In this document: positions 1 through 5,395 of the stretch, piece by piece
Numbering within the stretch: the first letter of the stretch is position 1
Layout: each line of letters opens with the position of its first letter
From: an uncultured Bacteroidales bacterium
GTDB taxonomy: Bacteria; Bacteroidota; Bacteroidia; Bacteroidales; UBA932
Assembly (NCBI GenBank): GCA_946415795.1
Contig: CAMKTW010000122.1
Coordinates: 1 to 5,395 of the forward strand
Length of the DNA: 5,395 nt
Reading direction: 5' to 3'
The notes under the pieces: model-generated
The model's database searches: none
Seen by the model: only the letters and a program-made list of their open reading frames with translations
What the model was told of the DNA's origin: nothing
Program-made: the position numbers and the translations under genes

Positions 1-630
1 GGAGTTCTCCACAATTGAGAACAGGGGTGTACCGGCATTGCTGTGGACAATCGCCCCGGCATCAGTCATCAGGGGGGCGGTTGTATATTTGCGGTCCACC
101 TTAAGTTGCGGGTTCAGGCAATTGGCATACTTGAGACTCTCCTGGGAGTAGTCGCTCTTGATAAGCAGGGCAGAAATCAGCCTCTCGTTCCCGTTTGTGT
201 AAGATTTGAGGAAATACCACCCGGATCCGAGGTTTACATAACTCTCGCCGTCGTTTATATACGCCAGCGGCGCCAGGTTTGCGGCACTTGCGCCGTAGAG
301 ATGGTGCAACGTATAATAGGAATGGTCGGCCGTAATGGCGTCATTGCTGATTGGGAACTGGTTTATCCAGCAGTGGAGGGTGTCGTTCTTATAGTGGTAA
401 ATCACCATATCTTCCGGGAGGTCGGTCTCATCGCGCAGCTCCGCCTGACCGGAGAGCACGGCGTCGGAATACCGGTCAAGTATGCGTTCCCGCAGCCTTA
501 GATTGCGCCCGGCCTTCACCGCCTCTGCCTGAATCTTCTGAATCGGGTCAGCTTTGATGAACGATGCGGCAAAAATTACCGCAGCGGTGGCTGCAAGCGC
601 TATTACACTATATAAGAACGGTTTCTTCAT
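1..630 (-). CDS. N-terminal part of a membrane-anchored protein, probably the sensor region of a histidine kinase (C-terminus outside window)
   Basis: The frame is open for 210 codons from the ATG at 630 to the left edge, so the C-terminal part is missing. Residues 1-4 are MKKP, and about 5-26 form one hydrophobic membrane segment rich in Ala, Val and Ile. A polar, partly helical stretch (27-70) follows, then an extracytoplasmic-looking domain with LPEDMVIYHY (71-80), TLHCWINQFPI (84-94) and YVNLGSGWYFLKSY (131-144). From memory, this LPEDMVIY / NQFP / MNLG-WYL-K pattern is typical of the periplasmic sensor region of Bacteroidales HAMP-type sensor histidine kinases. No HAMP, His-box or ATPase domain lies in the window, so kinase identity is inference. 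The ATG overlaps the rlmH stop (ATGA, 627-630), implying co-transcription and translational coupling. It could instead be another single-pass membrane protein with the same sensor domain. Confidence 0.6.
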   Translation of the reverse strand, partial: MKKPFLYSVIALAATAAVIFAASFIKADPIQKIQAEAVKAGRNLRLRERILDRYSDAVLSGQAELRDETDLPEDMVIYHYKNDTLHCWINQFPISNDAITADHSYYTLHHLYGASAANLAPLAYINDGESYVNLGSGWYFLKSYTNGNERLISALLIKSDYSQESLKYANCLNPQLKVDRKYTTAPLMTDAGAIVHSNAGTPLFSIVENS

Positions 631-1100
631 TCATGGTGATAGGGCTCGCCCTTGATTATGGTAAAAATGCGGTAGAGCTGCTCAAGGAAAATAACCCTGC
701 AAAGCTGGTGCGAAAAGGTCATCTTTGACAGAGAAACCATCTCGTCGGCGCGCTCGTAAACCGCTTTGCCAAAACCGTAACTCCCCCCTATGACAAAGGT
801 AATATCTCTCGGACTATATAAAAATTTTTTCTCCAGATGGCGTGCCCACTCTACCGAGGTGAATGTCTGTCCGTGTTCGTCGAGCAGTATAAGATAGTCT
901 GCCGCCGCCACGTTCTTCAAAATCAATTCTTCCTCCTTCTCTTTTATCTGGTCCCTGGATAACGACTTGACATTCTTCAGCTCAGGGATTTCCACTATGG
1001 AGAACTTGCAATAGCGGGCCAGGCGGCCGCTGTATTTTGCGATGCCCTCTTTGAGGTAAGCATCCTCTGTTTTGCCTGTGAGGACGAGACGGATATTCAT
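627..1100 (-). CDS. rlmH: RlmH, 23S rRNA (pseudouridine1915-N3)-methyltransferase
   Basis: This 157-residue cytoplasmic protein matches the usual RlmH length (about 155-160). RlmH is a SPOUT methyltransferase that uses S-adenosylmethionine to methylate N3 of pseudouridine 1915 in helix 69 of 23S rRNA on assembled 70S ribosomes. Visible family marks are the start MNIRLVLTGKT, LLDEHGQ (72-78), the knot glycine loop FVIGGSYGFG (102-111), the helix MTFSHQLCRVIFLEQLYR (127-144) and the C-terminus GEPYHHE. The SAM site is expected to be formed by the LLDEHG and FVIGG loops within the trefoil knot. The frame stays open upstream to 1379, but the start at 1100 gives the family N-terminus and leaves the divergent gene free. 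No Shine-Dalgarno sequence precedes this ATG; the leader is A-rich. The stop overlaps the next gene's start by four bases. Confidence 0.96.
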   Translation of the reverse strand: MNIRLVLTGKTEDAYLKEGIAKYSGRLARYCKFSIVEIPELKNVKSLSRDQIKEKEEELILKNVAAADYLILLDEHGQTFTSVEWARHLEKKFLYSPRDITFVIGGSYGFGKAVYERADEMVSLSKMTFSHQLCRVIFLEQLYRIFTIIKGEPYHHE

Positions 1101-1149
1101 TGTTGTGGCTTGGTTTTTGTAAAAATTCTCGGAAAACAATAATAAAGAT
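1101..1149. promoter_or_regulatory. Short divergent intergenic region between rlmH and the DUF4783 gene
   Basis: These 49 AT-rich bases must hold, or lie inside, the 5' ends of two oppositely transcribed genes, so the promoters probably overlap or extend into coding sequence. On the minus strand TATCTTTA (plus positions 1143-1150) is a 7-of-8 match to the Bacteroidetes -7 element TAnnTTTG and would give rlmH a leader of about 35 bases. I find no convincing -33 TTTG at the right distance. No comparable element is clear for the plus-strand gene. Confidence 0.3.
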
Positions 1150-1548
1150 ATGAAAAAATATCTGCTGATTTCAGTGTTGCTGCTTGCTTCGGTTATCAAA
1201 TATGATGCCCGCGCGATAGACGATGCCGATGTGTTTATCCCGATAGCAAAATATATAGAGGCGGGAGACAGCGACAAGCTTTCAGTGTGGTTTGCAGACA
1301 ACCTGCAGCTCGACCTTCTCGGTACCGTAAACAACTGTACCCGCAACCAGGCCCGGCTGATAATGCGCAACTTCTTCACTAACTATACACCCAAATCTTT
1401 CAAGATTGTCCACAAGAGTTCCCGCCCGCCTATGAGCTATGCCTCCGGCGACCTGGACGCGGGAGGCTCTCAATTCAGGGTGACGATATTCGTAAAGACA
1501 GTTTCCGGCAGAAACGAAGTGCTTCAAATCAAGATAGAGCGTCAGTAA
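1150..1548 (+). CDS. DUF4783 family exported protein
   Basis: A 132-residue protein of unknown function. The N-terminus MKKYLLISVLLLASVIKYDARA is a Lys-start, Leu/Val-rich signal peptide with likely cleavage after ARA (about residue 22), so the mature protein should be periplasmic. The mature part has the DUF4783 features as I remember them: FIPIAKYIEAGDSDKLSVWF (29-48), NLQLDLLGTVNN (51-62), NQARLIMRNFFTNYTPKSFKI (65-85) and a strand-rich end with RVTIFVKT. The family is small, found mainly in Bacteroidetes, and has an NTF2-like alpha+beta character; no catalytic residues are recognised. It is divergent from rlmH, an arrangement I recall from other Bacteroidales genomes. It ends directly at a strong hairpin, so it is likely monocistronic. 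The start is preceded by an AT-rich leader only. Family call confident, function unknown. Confidence 0.88.
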   Translation: MKKYLLISVLLLASVIKYDARAIDDADVFIPIAKYIEAGDSDKLSVWFADNLQLDLLGTVNNCTRNQARLIMRNFFTNYTPKSFKIVHKSSRPPMSYASGDLDAGGSQFRVTIFVKTVSGRNEVLQIKIERQ

Positions 1549-1583
1549 AACAAACGGCTGCCTGAAAAAGCAGCCGTTTGTTT
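1548..1583. terminator. Bidirectional intrinsic terminator between the convergent DUF4783 and efp genes
   Basis: A perfect 14-bp inverted repeat: left arm 1548-1561 (AAACAAACGGCTGC) and right arm 1570-1583 (GCAGCCGTTTGTTT), with an 8-base A-rich loop (1562-1569). The GC-rich core CGGCTGC/GCAGCCG is flanked by A-rich and T-rich ends, so each strand reads as hairpin plus T-rich tail. The left arm begins in the TAA stop codon of the DUF4783 gene. The efp stop codon lies about 20 bases from the other arm. Confidence 0.9.
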
Positions 1584-1602
1584 GTTATGGATAACACACT
1601 GT

Positions 1603-2172
1603 TTATTTCACACGCTCGCCGTATGTACGGTCCACAGTGTTGACCCTTATCTTGTCGCCCTGGTTGATGAACAGGGGCACCATAATGGTTGCACCGGTCT
1701 CGAGGGTGCACTCCTTGAGGGCGTTAGAAGATGCTGTGTCGCCCTTTACAGCAGGCTCGGTGTAGGTCACCTCAAGCTCCACATAAGTGGGAAGCTCGCA
1801 GGTGAGGCAGCGCTCTTCTTCGCCGGCCAGGAAAATCATATCCAGGGTCTGGCCCTCTTTCATAAGGTCGGCGTTTTCAATCATATCTTCTCCCAGATGG
1901 ACCTGTTCGAAGGTTTCTGCGTGCATAAAGTTGTAACCGTCCTCATCCTTGTAGAGGTACTGGTAGGGGCGGTGCTCCACGGTAATCAATTCAATCTTCT
2001 CGCCGGCATTCCAAGTTTTCTCCAGGATGCGGCCGTTCTCCAGATTGCGGAGTTTTGACTTGACGAAAGCGGGACCCTTGCCCGGCTTGACGTGCTGGAA
2101 CCATACGATAGAACACGGTTTACCGTTGAAGTCGATGCAAAGTCCGTTTTTAAAATCAGCTGTTGTTGCCAT
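1603..2172 (-). CDS. efp: Elongation factor P
   Basis: A 189-residue protein, the normal EF-P length (about 185-190). EF-P enters the ribosome between the P and E sites and relieves stalling at consecutive prolines. The N-terminal KOW-like domain carries the tip loop HVKPGKGPAFVK (27-38), with Lys32 at the position that is post-translationally modified in many bacteria (Lys34 in E. coli). The two OB domains follow, with EHRPYQYLYKDEDGYNFM (about 66-83) and a C-terminal region ending in GDKIRVNTVDRTYGERVK; GDKI-V-T---Y--R is the conserved EF-P C-terminus. The sequence around the loop is the palindrome PGKGP. No modification enzyme gene is present in this window. It is probably expressed alone from the promoter at 2204-2236 and ends at the shared hairpin. 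The start has no Shine-Dalgarno sequence. Confidence 0.97.
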   Translation of the reverse strand: MATTADFKNGLCIDFNGKPCSIVWFQHVKPGKGPAFVKSKLRNLENGRILEKTWNAGEKIELITVEHRPYQYLYKDEDGYNFMHAETFEQVHLGEDMIENADLMKEGQTLDMIFLAGEEERCLTCELPTYVELEVTYTEPAVKGDTASSNALKECTLETGATIMVPLFINQGDKIRVNTVDRTYGERVK

Positions 2173-2203
2173 ATAGTATTACAAATAATTGGTTTCTAAC
2201 TTA

Positions 2204-2236
2204 CAAAAGTAATAAAAGATTTGAATTAGCCGGCAA
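2204..2236 (-). promoter_or_regulatory. Probable Bacteroidetes-type promoter for efp
   Basis: On the minus strand TACTTTTG (plus positions 2204-2211) is an exact match to the Bacteroidetes -7 consensus TAnnTTTG. Upstream, CTTG (plus positions 2234-2237) is a 3-of-4 match to the -33 TTTG element; the 22-base spacing is slightly long. The implied start lies near 2197, giving a leader of about 25 bases before the efp ATG at 2172, which fits a separately transcribed efp. Confidence 0.6.
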
Positions 2237-2292
2237 GGTCTGCTGAAATGTCGTGCATCTTGCCCGCTGCCCGCTATGATAACGCCAAAAGT

Positions 2293-3120
2293 CTAATAAA
2301 TCTTAAGCTCCCCTATCTCTATCCCTTTGCAACCTGCCTGGACGATGGGCACCAGCTCGCCGTCCAGGTTCTCTACCTCTGCAGCCTCTTTCAGGAAGGT
2401 ATGGCTGTGGCCGCCTATGATAAAATCGATGTCGCGGGAGTTGGCCGCCACTATCTTGTCGGAAGGGTTGTCTTCGTTGCCGCCGTCAAACCCGAGATGC
2501 GAGAGAAGTATCACAAGGTCGCAGCGCTTCTCCCCCTTGAGATATGCGGCCCAACGGTTTACCTCGTCTATAGTATTCAGAGACCCGATTCCTTCCAGGC
2601 TCTTGGCCGCAACCACGCCACGCAACCGGACGGTGGCGCCGATGATGCCAATCTTGAAACCGCCGCGTTTGAGAATCACGTAAGGTTTGATATAACCCTC
2701 CAGAGAAGTACCGGTAAAATCGTAATTGCAGCACACCGTCGGGTATCTTGCACCTGACAGTCTGCGGGCAAACTCTTCCTGGCCGTTGTCAAACTCGTGG
2801 TTGCCTATCGCCTCGGCATCATATCCCAAAAGGTTGACCAGGTCGCGCTCAAGATCGCCTTTACCGATATTGAAATAGGGCGTTCCCTGGTTATAATCTC
2901 CGGCATCAAGCAGCAGCACCTTATTTGCCCCATACCTGGCACGGACACTGTCGATAAAGTGCTTACGGCGCTCCACACCGCCGCTGCCGGCGTTACGCCC
3001 GGTGCGGATCGGCTCGATCTGGCTGTGAGTGTCGTTGGTATGGAGCACCACCAGCTTCTGTGCACTGACAGGCAGCGACACGGCCGCCGTTAACATCATA
3101 GAAATAAGAATGCGCTTCAT
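2293..3120 (-). CDS. Secreted metallophosphatase, stand-alone 5'-nucleotidase (UshA-like) catalytic domain
   Basis: A 275-residue protein with a signal peptide (MKRILISMMLTAAVSLPVSA, likely cleaved after Ala20), so probably periplasmic. The mature part is the calcineurin-like two-metal phosphoesterase fold of the UshA/5'-nucleotidase family: HTNDTHSQ (27-34; Asp30, His32), DAGDYNQGT (72-80; Asp75 as bridging ligand), GNHEFDNG (106-113; Asn107, His108), LSHLG (206-210; His208) and GGHSHT (236-241; His238, His240). All expected metal ligands and the catalytic His/Asn are present, so it should hydrolyse phosphoesters, probably nucleotides. It stops right after the catalytic domain (GELKIY end) and lacks the C-terminal substrate-binding domain, which is encoded by the gene just upstream, 2 bases away. 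The start is fixed by a strong GGGAGGAAG ribosome site inside that gene. True substrate unknown; UDP-sugar hydrolase or 2',3'-cyclic phosphodiesterase are alternatives. Confidence 0.92.
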   Translation of the reverse strand: MKRILISMMLTAAVSLPVSAQKLVVLHTNDTHSQIEPIRTGRNAGSGGVERRKHFIDSVRARYGANKVLLLDAGDYNQGTPYFNIGKGDLERDLVNLLGYDAEAIGNHEFDNGQEEFARRLSGARYPTVCCNYDFTGTSLEGYIKPYVILKRGGFKIGIIGATVRLRGVVAAKSLEGIGSLNTIDEVNRWAAYLKGEKRCDLVILLSHLGFDGGNEDNPSDKIVAANSRDIDFIIGGHSHTFLKEAAEVENLDGELVPIVQAGCKGIEIGELKIY

Positions 3121-3122
3121 AA

Positions 3123-3875
3123 CTACTTCCTCCCAGAATTAATCATAACAATACGTCCGTCTTTGGCCAGGTCCAGCGTCTTGCCGGCCGCCATAACCTC
3201 CTTCATCTCAGAGATTATCACATCCTTCAACAATATGCCGGTATCATTGCGGGCAATAATGCCGTCGCCCCAGTCGATACCGTCGCCGCCGGTTACAAGA
3301 AAATCTATGGTAGCGACCCTGTAAACACGGTTAGCATCCAGTTTCTTCCCCCCCACGGTGCACTCTGTGATACGGCCGCCGTCAATCTTCATACGAACAC
3401 CGGAGAGAGCCTCCAGCTTGTTCCTGCTTGCCATCCGGTCAAATATCTTTTTCAGGGTGGAACCTTTTACATCCAGGATCGTGAGGTAATTGTTGAACGG
3501 GAAAATGGAGACCATATCATATACACTGACTGCACCTTTGGGAAGATCGTTACGGATGCCTCCGAAATTAATCAGAGCGACATCAACCGGCCCTTTTGAA
3601 TACTTCTCAGCGTAACTCTTTACAGCGTCCACAGAATAGTTGCTCAGGCCGCTCTCCGGACTCTCCTTGGAATAAACGTCGTTACTGTAGCAGATTATCT
3701 CCTGGAGAGGAATCATAAGAGAATCGTACGCAGCGATGGCCTCCCGCACGGCAGAGTCCTCACCTCCGTCATAGCGGGAATCCAGTTCGTGATACTCCCA
3801 GGTATAGCTTGTATAACCTTTGGGGCCGCAGGCGCACAGCAGGCATGCCAATGCAGCGATAACTAAGTTTTTCAT
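3123..3875 (-). CDS. Lipoprotein with a 5'-nucleotidase C-terminal (substrate-binding) domain
   Basis: A 250-residue protein corresponding to the C-terminal domain of UshA-type 5'-nucleotidases, without the metallophosphatase half. The N-terminus MKNLVIAALACLLCACG carries a probable lipobox (Leu-Cys-Ala-Cys, Cys16 lipidated), so it should be membrane-anchored. Family motifs are LINFGGIRNDLPKG (101-114), VYDMVSIFPFNN (118-129) and ATIDFLVTGGDGIDWGDG (188-205). They correspond to UshA's GGIR, PFGN and FLA-GGDG elements; in UshA the Phe and Asn of PFGN contact the nucleoside base. By itself it should bind nucleotides but not cleave them. The gene begins 1 base after the permease stop and ends 2 bases before the metallophosphatase start, so the two nucleotidase halves are co-expressed. 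Interaction between them is inference. The gene order (C half first) excludes a simple frameshifted UshA. Confidence 0.9.
   Translation of the reverse strand: MKNLVIAALACLLCACGPKGYTSYTWEYHELDSRYDGGEDSAVREAIAAYDSLMIPLQEIICYSNDVYSKESPESGLSNYSVDAVKSYAEKYSKGPVDVALINFGGIRNDLPKGAVSVYDMVSIFPFNNYLTILDVKGSTLKKIFDRMASRNKLEALSGVRMKIDGGRITECTVGGKKLDANRVYRVATIDFLVTGGDGIDWGDGIIARNDTGILLKDVIISEMKEVMAAGKTLDLAKDGRIVMINSGRK
3126..3134 (-). promoter_or_regulatory. Strong Shine-Dalgarno sequence for the metallophosphatase gene
   Basis: On the minus strand GGGAGGAAG ends 5 bases before the ATG at 3120, with the GGAGG core 8 bases before it. It overlaps the last codons (Gly-Arg-Lys) and directly precedes the TAG of the upstream gene. 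The other starts in the window have no comparable match, so this site supports the chosen start and suggests efficient re-initiation at the junction. Confidence 0.7.
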
Positions 3876-3876
3876 A

Positions 3877-5220
3877 TCAATCTCTGTATTTCATCCATTT
3901 AAACAAATCTTTAAAAGTAGCCTTCTTGCCATAAGTCAGAATACCGACCCGGTATATCTTGGCAGATGCCCACGCTATGGCGATGAAGGTGATAATCAGG
4001 ATTACGATGGAGAGTATCAGCTGCCAGGCCGGCACCACCCCGAACGGGATGCGGGCCAGCATCACCATCGGAGAAGTGAACGGTATCAGCGAAGCCCAGA
4101 CGCTCAACTGGCTTGAGGGGTGCTGGAACGTGTGAAGCATTATGAACAGGCCAATCATCAGCGGAATCGTTATAGGGAGGCTGAGCTGATTGGTATCGGC
4201 CTCATTGTCCACCGCAGAGCCCACTGCCGCGAACATTGCAGCGTAAAGCAGGTAACCCAGCACGAAGTAAATCAGGAAGCAGAGCAGTATCTGCCCGAAA
4301 TTAATCTGGGAGAGCTGGTCCATTATGGACGATATCTCACCCAGATTGCCCATATCGGGGTGAACGCCAACGGCGGTTTCGTTTACAGCCGTGGTTACAT
4401 CTGCGACCTTGTCTGCCATCTTGCTGCTTATTACCCCCTGCAGGCCAAACATCACCGCTCCGATGAGTATTATCCATATCGCAAACTGAGTCAGAGCCAC
4501 CAGGGCCACGCCTATAAGTTTGCCCATCATAAGCTCAAACGATGATACGCTGGAGACGATGACCTCCACGATACGGTTTGTTTTCTCCTCTATCACTCCG
4601 CGCATCACCATAGAGCCGAATACCGCCACAAACATATAGATGAGGAAGCTGAGGACGTATGCAATTATCATGTAAATCTCAACGGAGTCCTTCTTCTCCT
4701 CACCCCCGTCGGTCAGAGTATATGCATCTATCTTTACGTCGCTGCGGACTCTGTCCATTATCTCGTCAAAGTTCTGTATGTCAAGCTGCTGCAGCTTGCG
4801 GTCGCGCAAGGCGCCGGAGATTTTGTTCTCTATGGCCACCTTGGTCTCCATCCCCAGGGGCTCCCTGGAATATGCCGTAACCTCTGCATTACCTGCAGAA
4901 TCCAGCGCAGAGACATAGATAAGGGTAGATGAATCAAAAGTATCAAATGCATTCTTGAGACTCTCGCGGGTGGTCTCCACGGGGAGGAACCGGTATTCTG
5001 TCTTGCCGGAACTCTCAAAGCAATCCTCGAGCAGGCCGGTATTGTCCACGAACGATATAACCTGCTTGTCTTCACCGGAATATAGGGCTATGAGCACCGG
5101 AATAAACATCAGCGCCGCCATCAGTACCGGAGTGAGGACGGTGAGCAGGATAAACGACTTTTTCTTTACCCGGGTGGAGTATTCGCGACCTATTATAAGG
5201 CCTATATTGCTGAGTTTCAT
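3877..5220 (-). CDS. ABC-2 type transporter permease, NatB-like
   Basis: A 447-residue inner-membrane protein of the NatB/ABC-2 permease group, normal in length. Membrane segments are visible at about 23-47, 181-205, 232-260, 308-336, 349-365, 373-390 and 399-420. A large extracytoplasmic domain (about 48-180) lies between the first two, as is usual for this group. A second polar insertion (about 263-307, rich in Asp/Val/Thr) separates segments 3 and 4. Family motifs are GREYSTRVKKKSFI (11-24), GVIEEKTNRIVEVIVSSV (208-225, the ATPase-contact region) and AVGSAVDNEADTNQLSLPI (332-350). The ATG overlaps the stop of the ATPase gene (ATGA, 5217-5220), so the pair should form an exporter. NatAB was described as a sodium exporter in Bacillus, but the substrate here cannot be read from sequence. 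It is followed 1 base later by the lipoprotein gene. Confidence 0.93.
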   Translation of the reverse strand: MKLSNIGLIIGREYSTRVKKKSFILLTVLTPVLMAALMFIPVLIALYSGEDKQVISFVDNTGLLEDCFESSGKTEYRFLPVETTRESLKNAFDTFDSSTLIYVSALDSAGNAEVTAYSREPLGMETKVAIENKISGALRDRKLQQLDIQNFDEIMDRVRSDVKIDAYTLTDGGEEKKDSVEIYMIIAYVLSFLIYMFVAVFGSMVMRGVIEEKTNRIVEVIVSSVSSFELMMGKLIGVALVALTQFAIWIILIGAVMFGLQGVISSKMADKVADVTTAVNETAVGVHPDMGNLGEISSIMDQLSQINFGQILLCFLIYFVLGYLLYAAMFAAVGSAVDNEADTNQLSLPITIPLMIGLFIMLHTFQHPSSQLSVWASLIPFTSPMVMLARIPFGVVPAWQLILSIVILIITFIAIAWASAKIYRVGILTYGKKATFKDLFKWMKYRD

Positions 5221-5395
5221 TTCTGTGCAGATTCACTTACGAGTTTTATAAAAATATCGTTCATCCGAGGCACCATTTTCCTTACGGAGATAATCTCAAG
5301 GTCTGTTGCGGCAAGCGACAAAAGCACCTCCCTCATGGAGAGACCCTCTGCGATGTCCAGCACGGCACGGCAGCAATCGCGCAACTGCTCTTGTT
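5217..5395 (-). CDS. C-terminal end of an ABC transporter ATP-binding protein, NatA-like (start outside window)
   Basis: The last 58 codons of a gene that enters from the right edge, plus a TGA at 5217-5219. The peptide contains DIAEGLSMREVLLSLAA (about 13-29 of the fragment) and ends DLEIISVRKMVPRMNDIFIKLVSESAQK. This is the typical C-terminal tail (DUF4162-type: E-I-S-----P-MNDIFIK-V) of ABC ATPases that pair with NatB/ABC-2 permeases. Walker A, signature and Walker B motifs lie outside the window, so this is identified from its tail and its permease partner. The stop overlaps the permease start by four bases, showing translational coupling. The operon promoter should lie upstream of this gene, beyond the window. 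Confidence 0.85.
   Translation of the reverse strand, partial: QEQLRDCCRAVLDIAEGLSMREVLLSLAATDLEIISVRKMVPRMNDIFIKLVSESAQK

Noticed and set aside
43..557. Plus-strand open frames of 152 and 68 codons
   Set aside because: They are antisense to the sensor-protein frame, which has a membrane segment and recognisable motifs; the plus-strand translations look compositionally arbitrary.
1101..1379. In-frame N-terminal extension of rlmH by 93 codons on the minus strand
   Set aside because: It runs antisense through the well-supported DUF4783 gene, has no family similarity, and the ATG at 1100 gives the exact conserved RlmH N-terminus and length.
1582..2058. Plus-strand 158-codon open frame
   Set aside because: Antisense shadow of efp, starting at the edge of the terminator hairpin; no recognisable domain.
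2232..2264. Possible hairpin GGCAAG/CTTGCC in the gap between the metallophosphatase and efp genes, considered as a terminator
   Set aside because: Only a 6-bp stem with a 21-base loop and no following T-run on the minus strand; it also overlaps the probable -33 element of efp. No clear terminator for the right-hand operon is visible.
2261..2274. Tandem 7-base repeat TGCCCGC
   Set aside because: Only two copies in a GC-rich spot; no sign of a functional repeat.
2248..3093. Plus-strand open frames (169, 118 and 98 codons) and minus-strand alternative frames opposite the metallophosphatase
   Set aside because: The metallophosphatase frame carries a full set of catalytic motifs and a signal peptide; the others are shadows.
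2293..3875. Two nucleotidase genes as a frameshifted or disrupted single UshA gene
   Set aside because: The substrate-binding half comes first and each half has its own start, export signal and stop, so they are independent genes.
4120..4545. Plus-strand 141-codon open frame
   Set aside because: Antisense to the permease, rich in His/Tyr/Gln as expected from reversed membrane-protein codons; no support.

Overview
The window looks like a chromosomal housekeeping stretch from a Bacteroidales bacterium of moderate GC (an Alistipes/Rikenellaceae-like or Bacteroides-relative genome). Three things point there. A DUF4783 protein, a family I know essentially from Bacteroidetes, sits divergent from rlmH. 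A TAnnTTTG-type Bacteroidetes -7 element lies upstream of efp. Most starts have AT-rich leaders without a Shine-Dalgarno sequence. I see no mobile element, tRNA, rRNA or CRISPR array. The assignment is by pattern recognition; no search was run.

Left block (1-1100, minus strand): rlmH (23S rRNA pseudouridine-1915 N3-methyltransferase) is followed, with a 4-base ATGA stop/start overlap, by the N-terminal 210 residues of a membrane-anchored protein that runs off the left edge. Its extracytoplasmic region resembles the sensor domain of a Bacteroidales histidine kinase. A 49-base intergenic region separates rlmH from the divergent plus-strand DUF4783 gene (1150-1548).

Middle (1548-2292): the DUF4783 gene and efp (elongation factor P, minus strand) converge on a shared perfect 14-bp hairpin that should work as a bidirectional terminator. 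efp has its own likely promoter in the 120-base gap to its right.

Right block (2293-5395, minus strand): a tightly packed apparent operon. In transcription order it holds the C-terminal end of a NatA-like ABC ATPase (cut by the window edge), a NatB-like ABC-2 permease, a lipoprotein made of the 5'-nucleotidase C-terminal (substrate-binding) domain, and a secreted metallophosphatase carrying the 5'-nucleotidase N-terminal (catalytic) domain. Junctions are a 4-base overlap, 1 base and 2 bases. The last start is preceded by a strong Shine-Dalgarno sequence inside the upstream gene. The most interesting features are the nucleotidase encoded as two separate exported proteins in C-then-N order and its linkage to an ABC exporter. 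A lesser point is the PGKGP loop of EF-P. None of this proves a new system; the remainder is conserved core genome.
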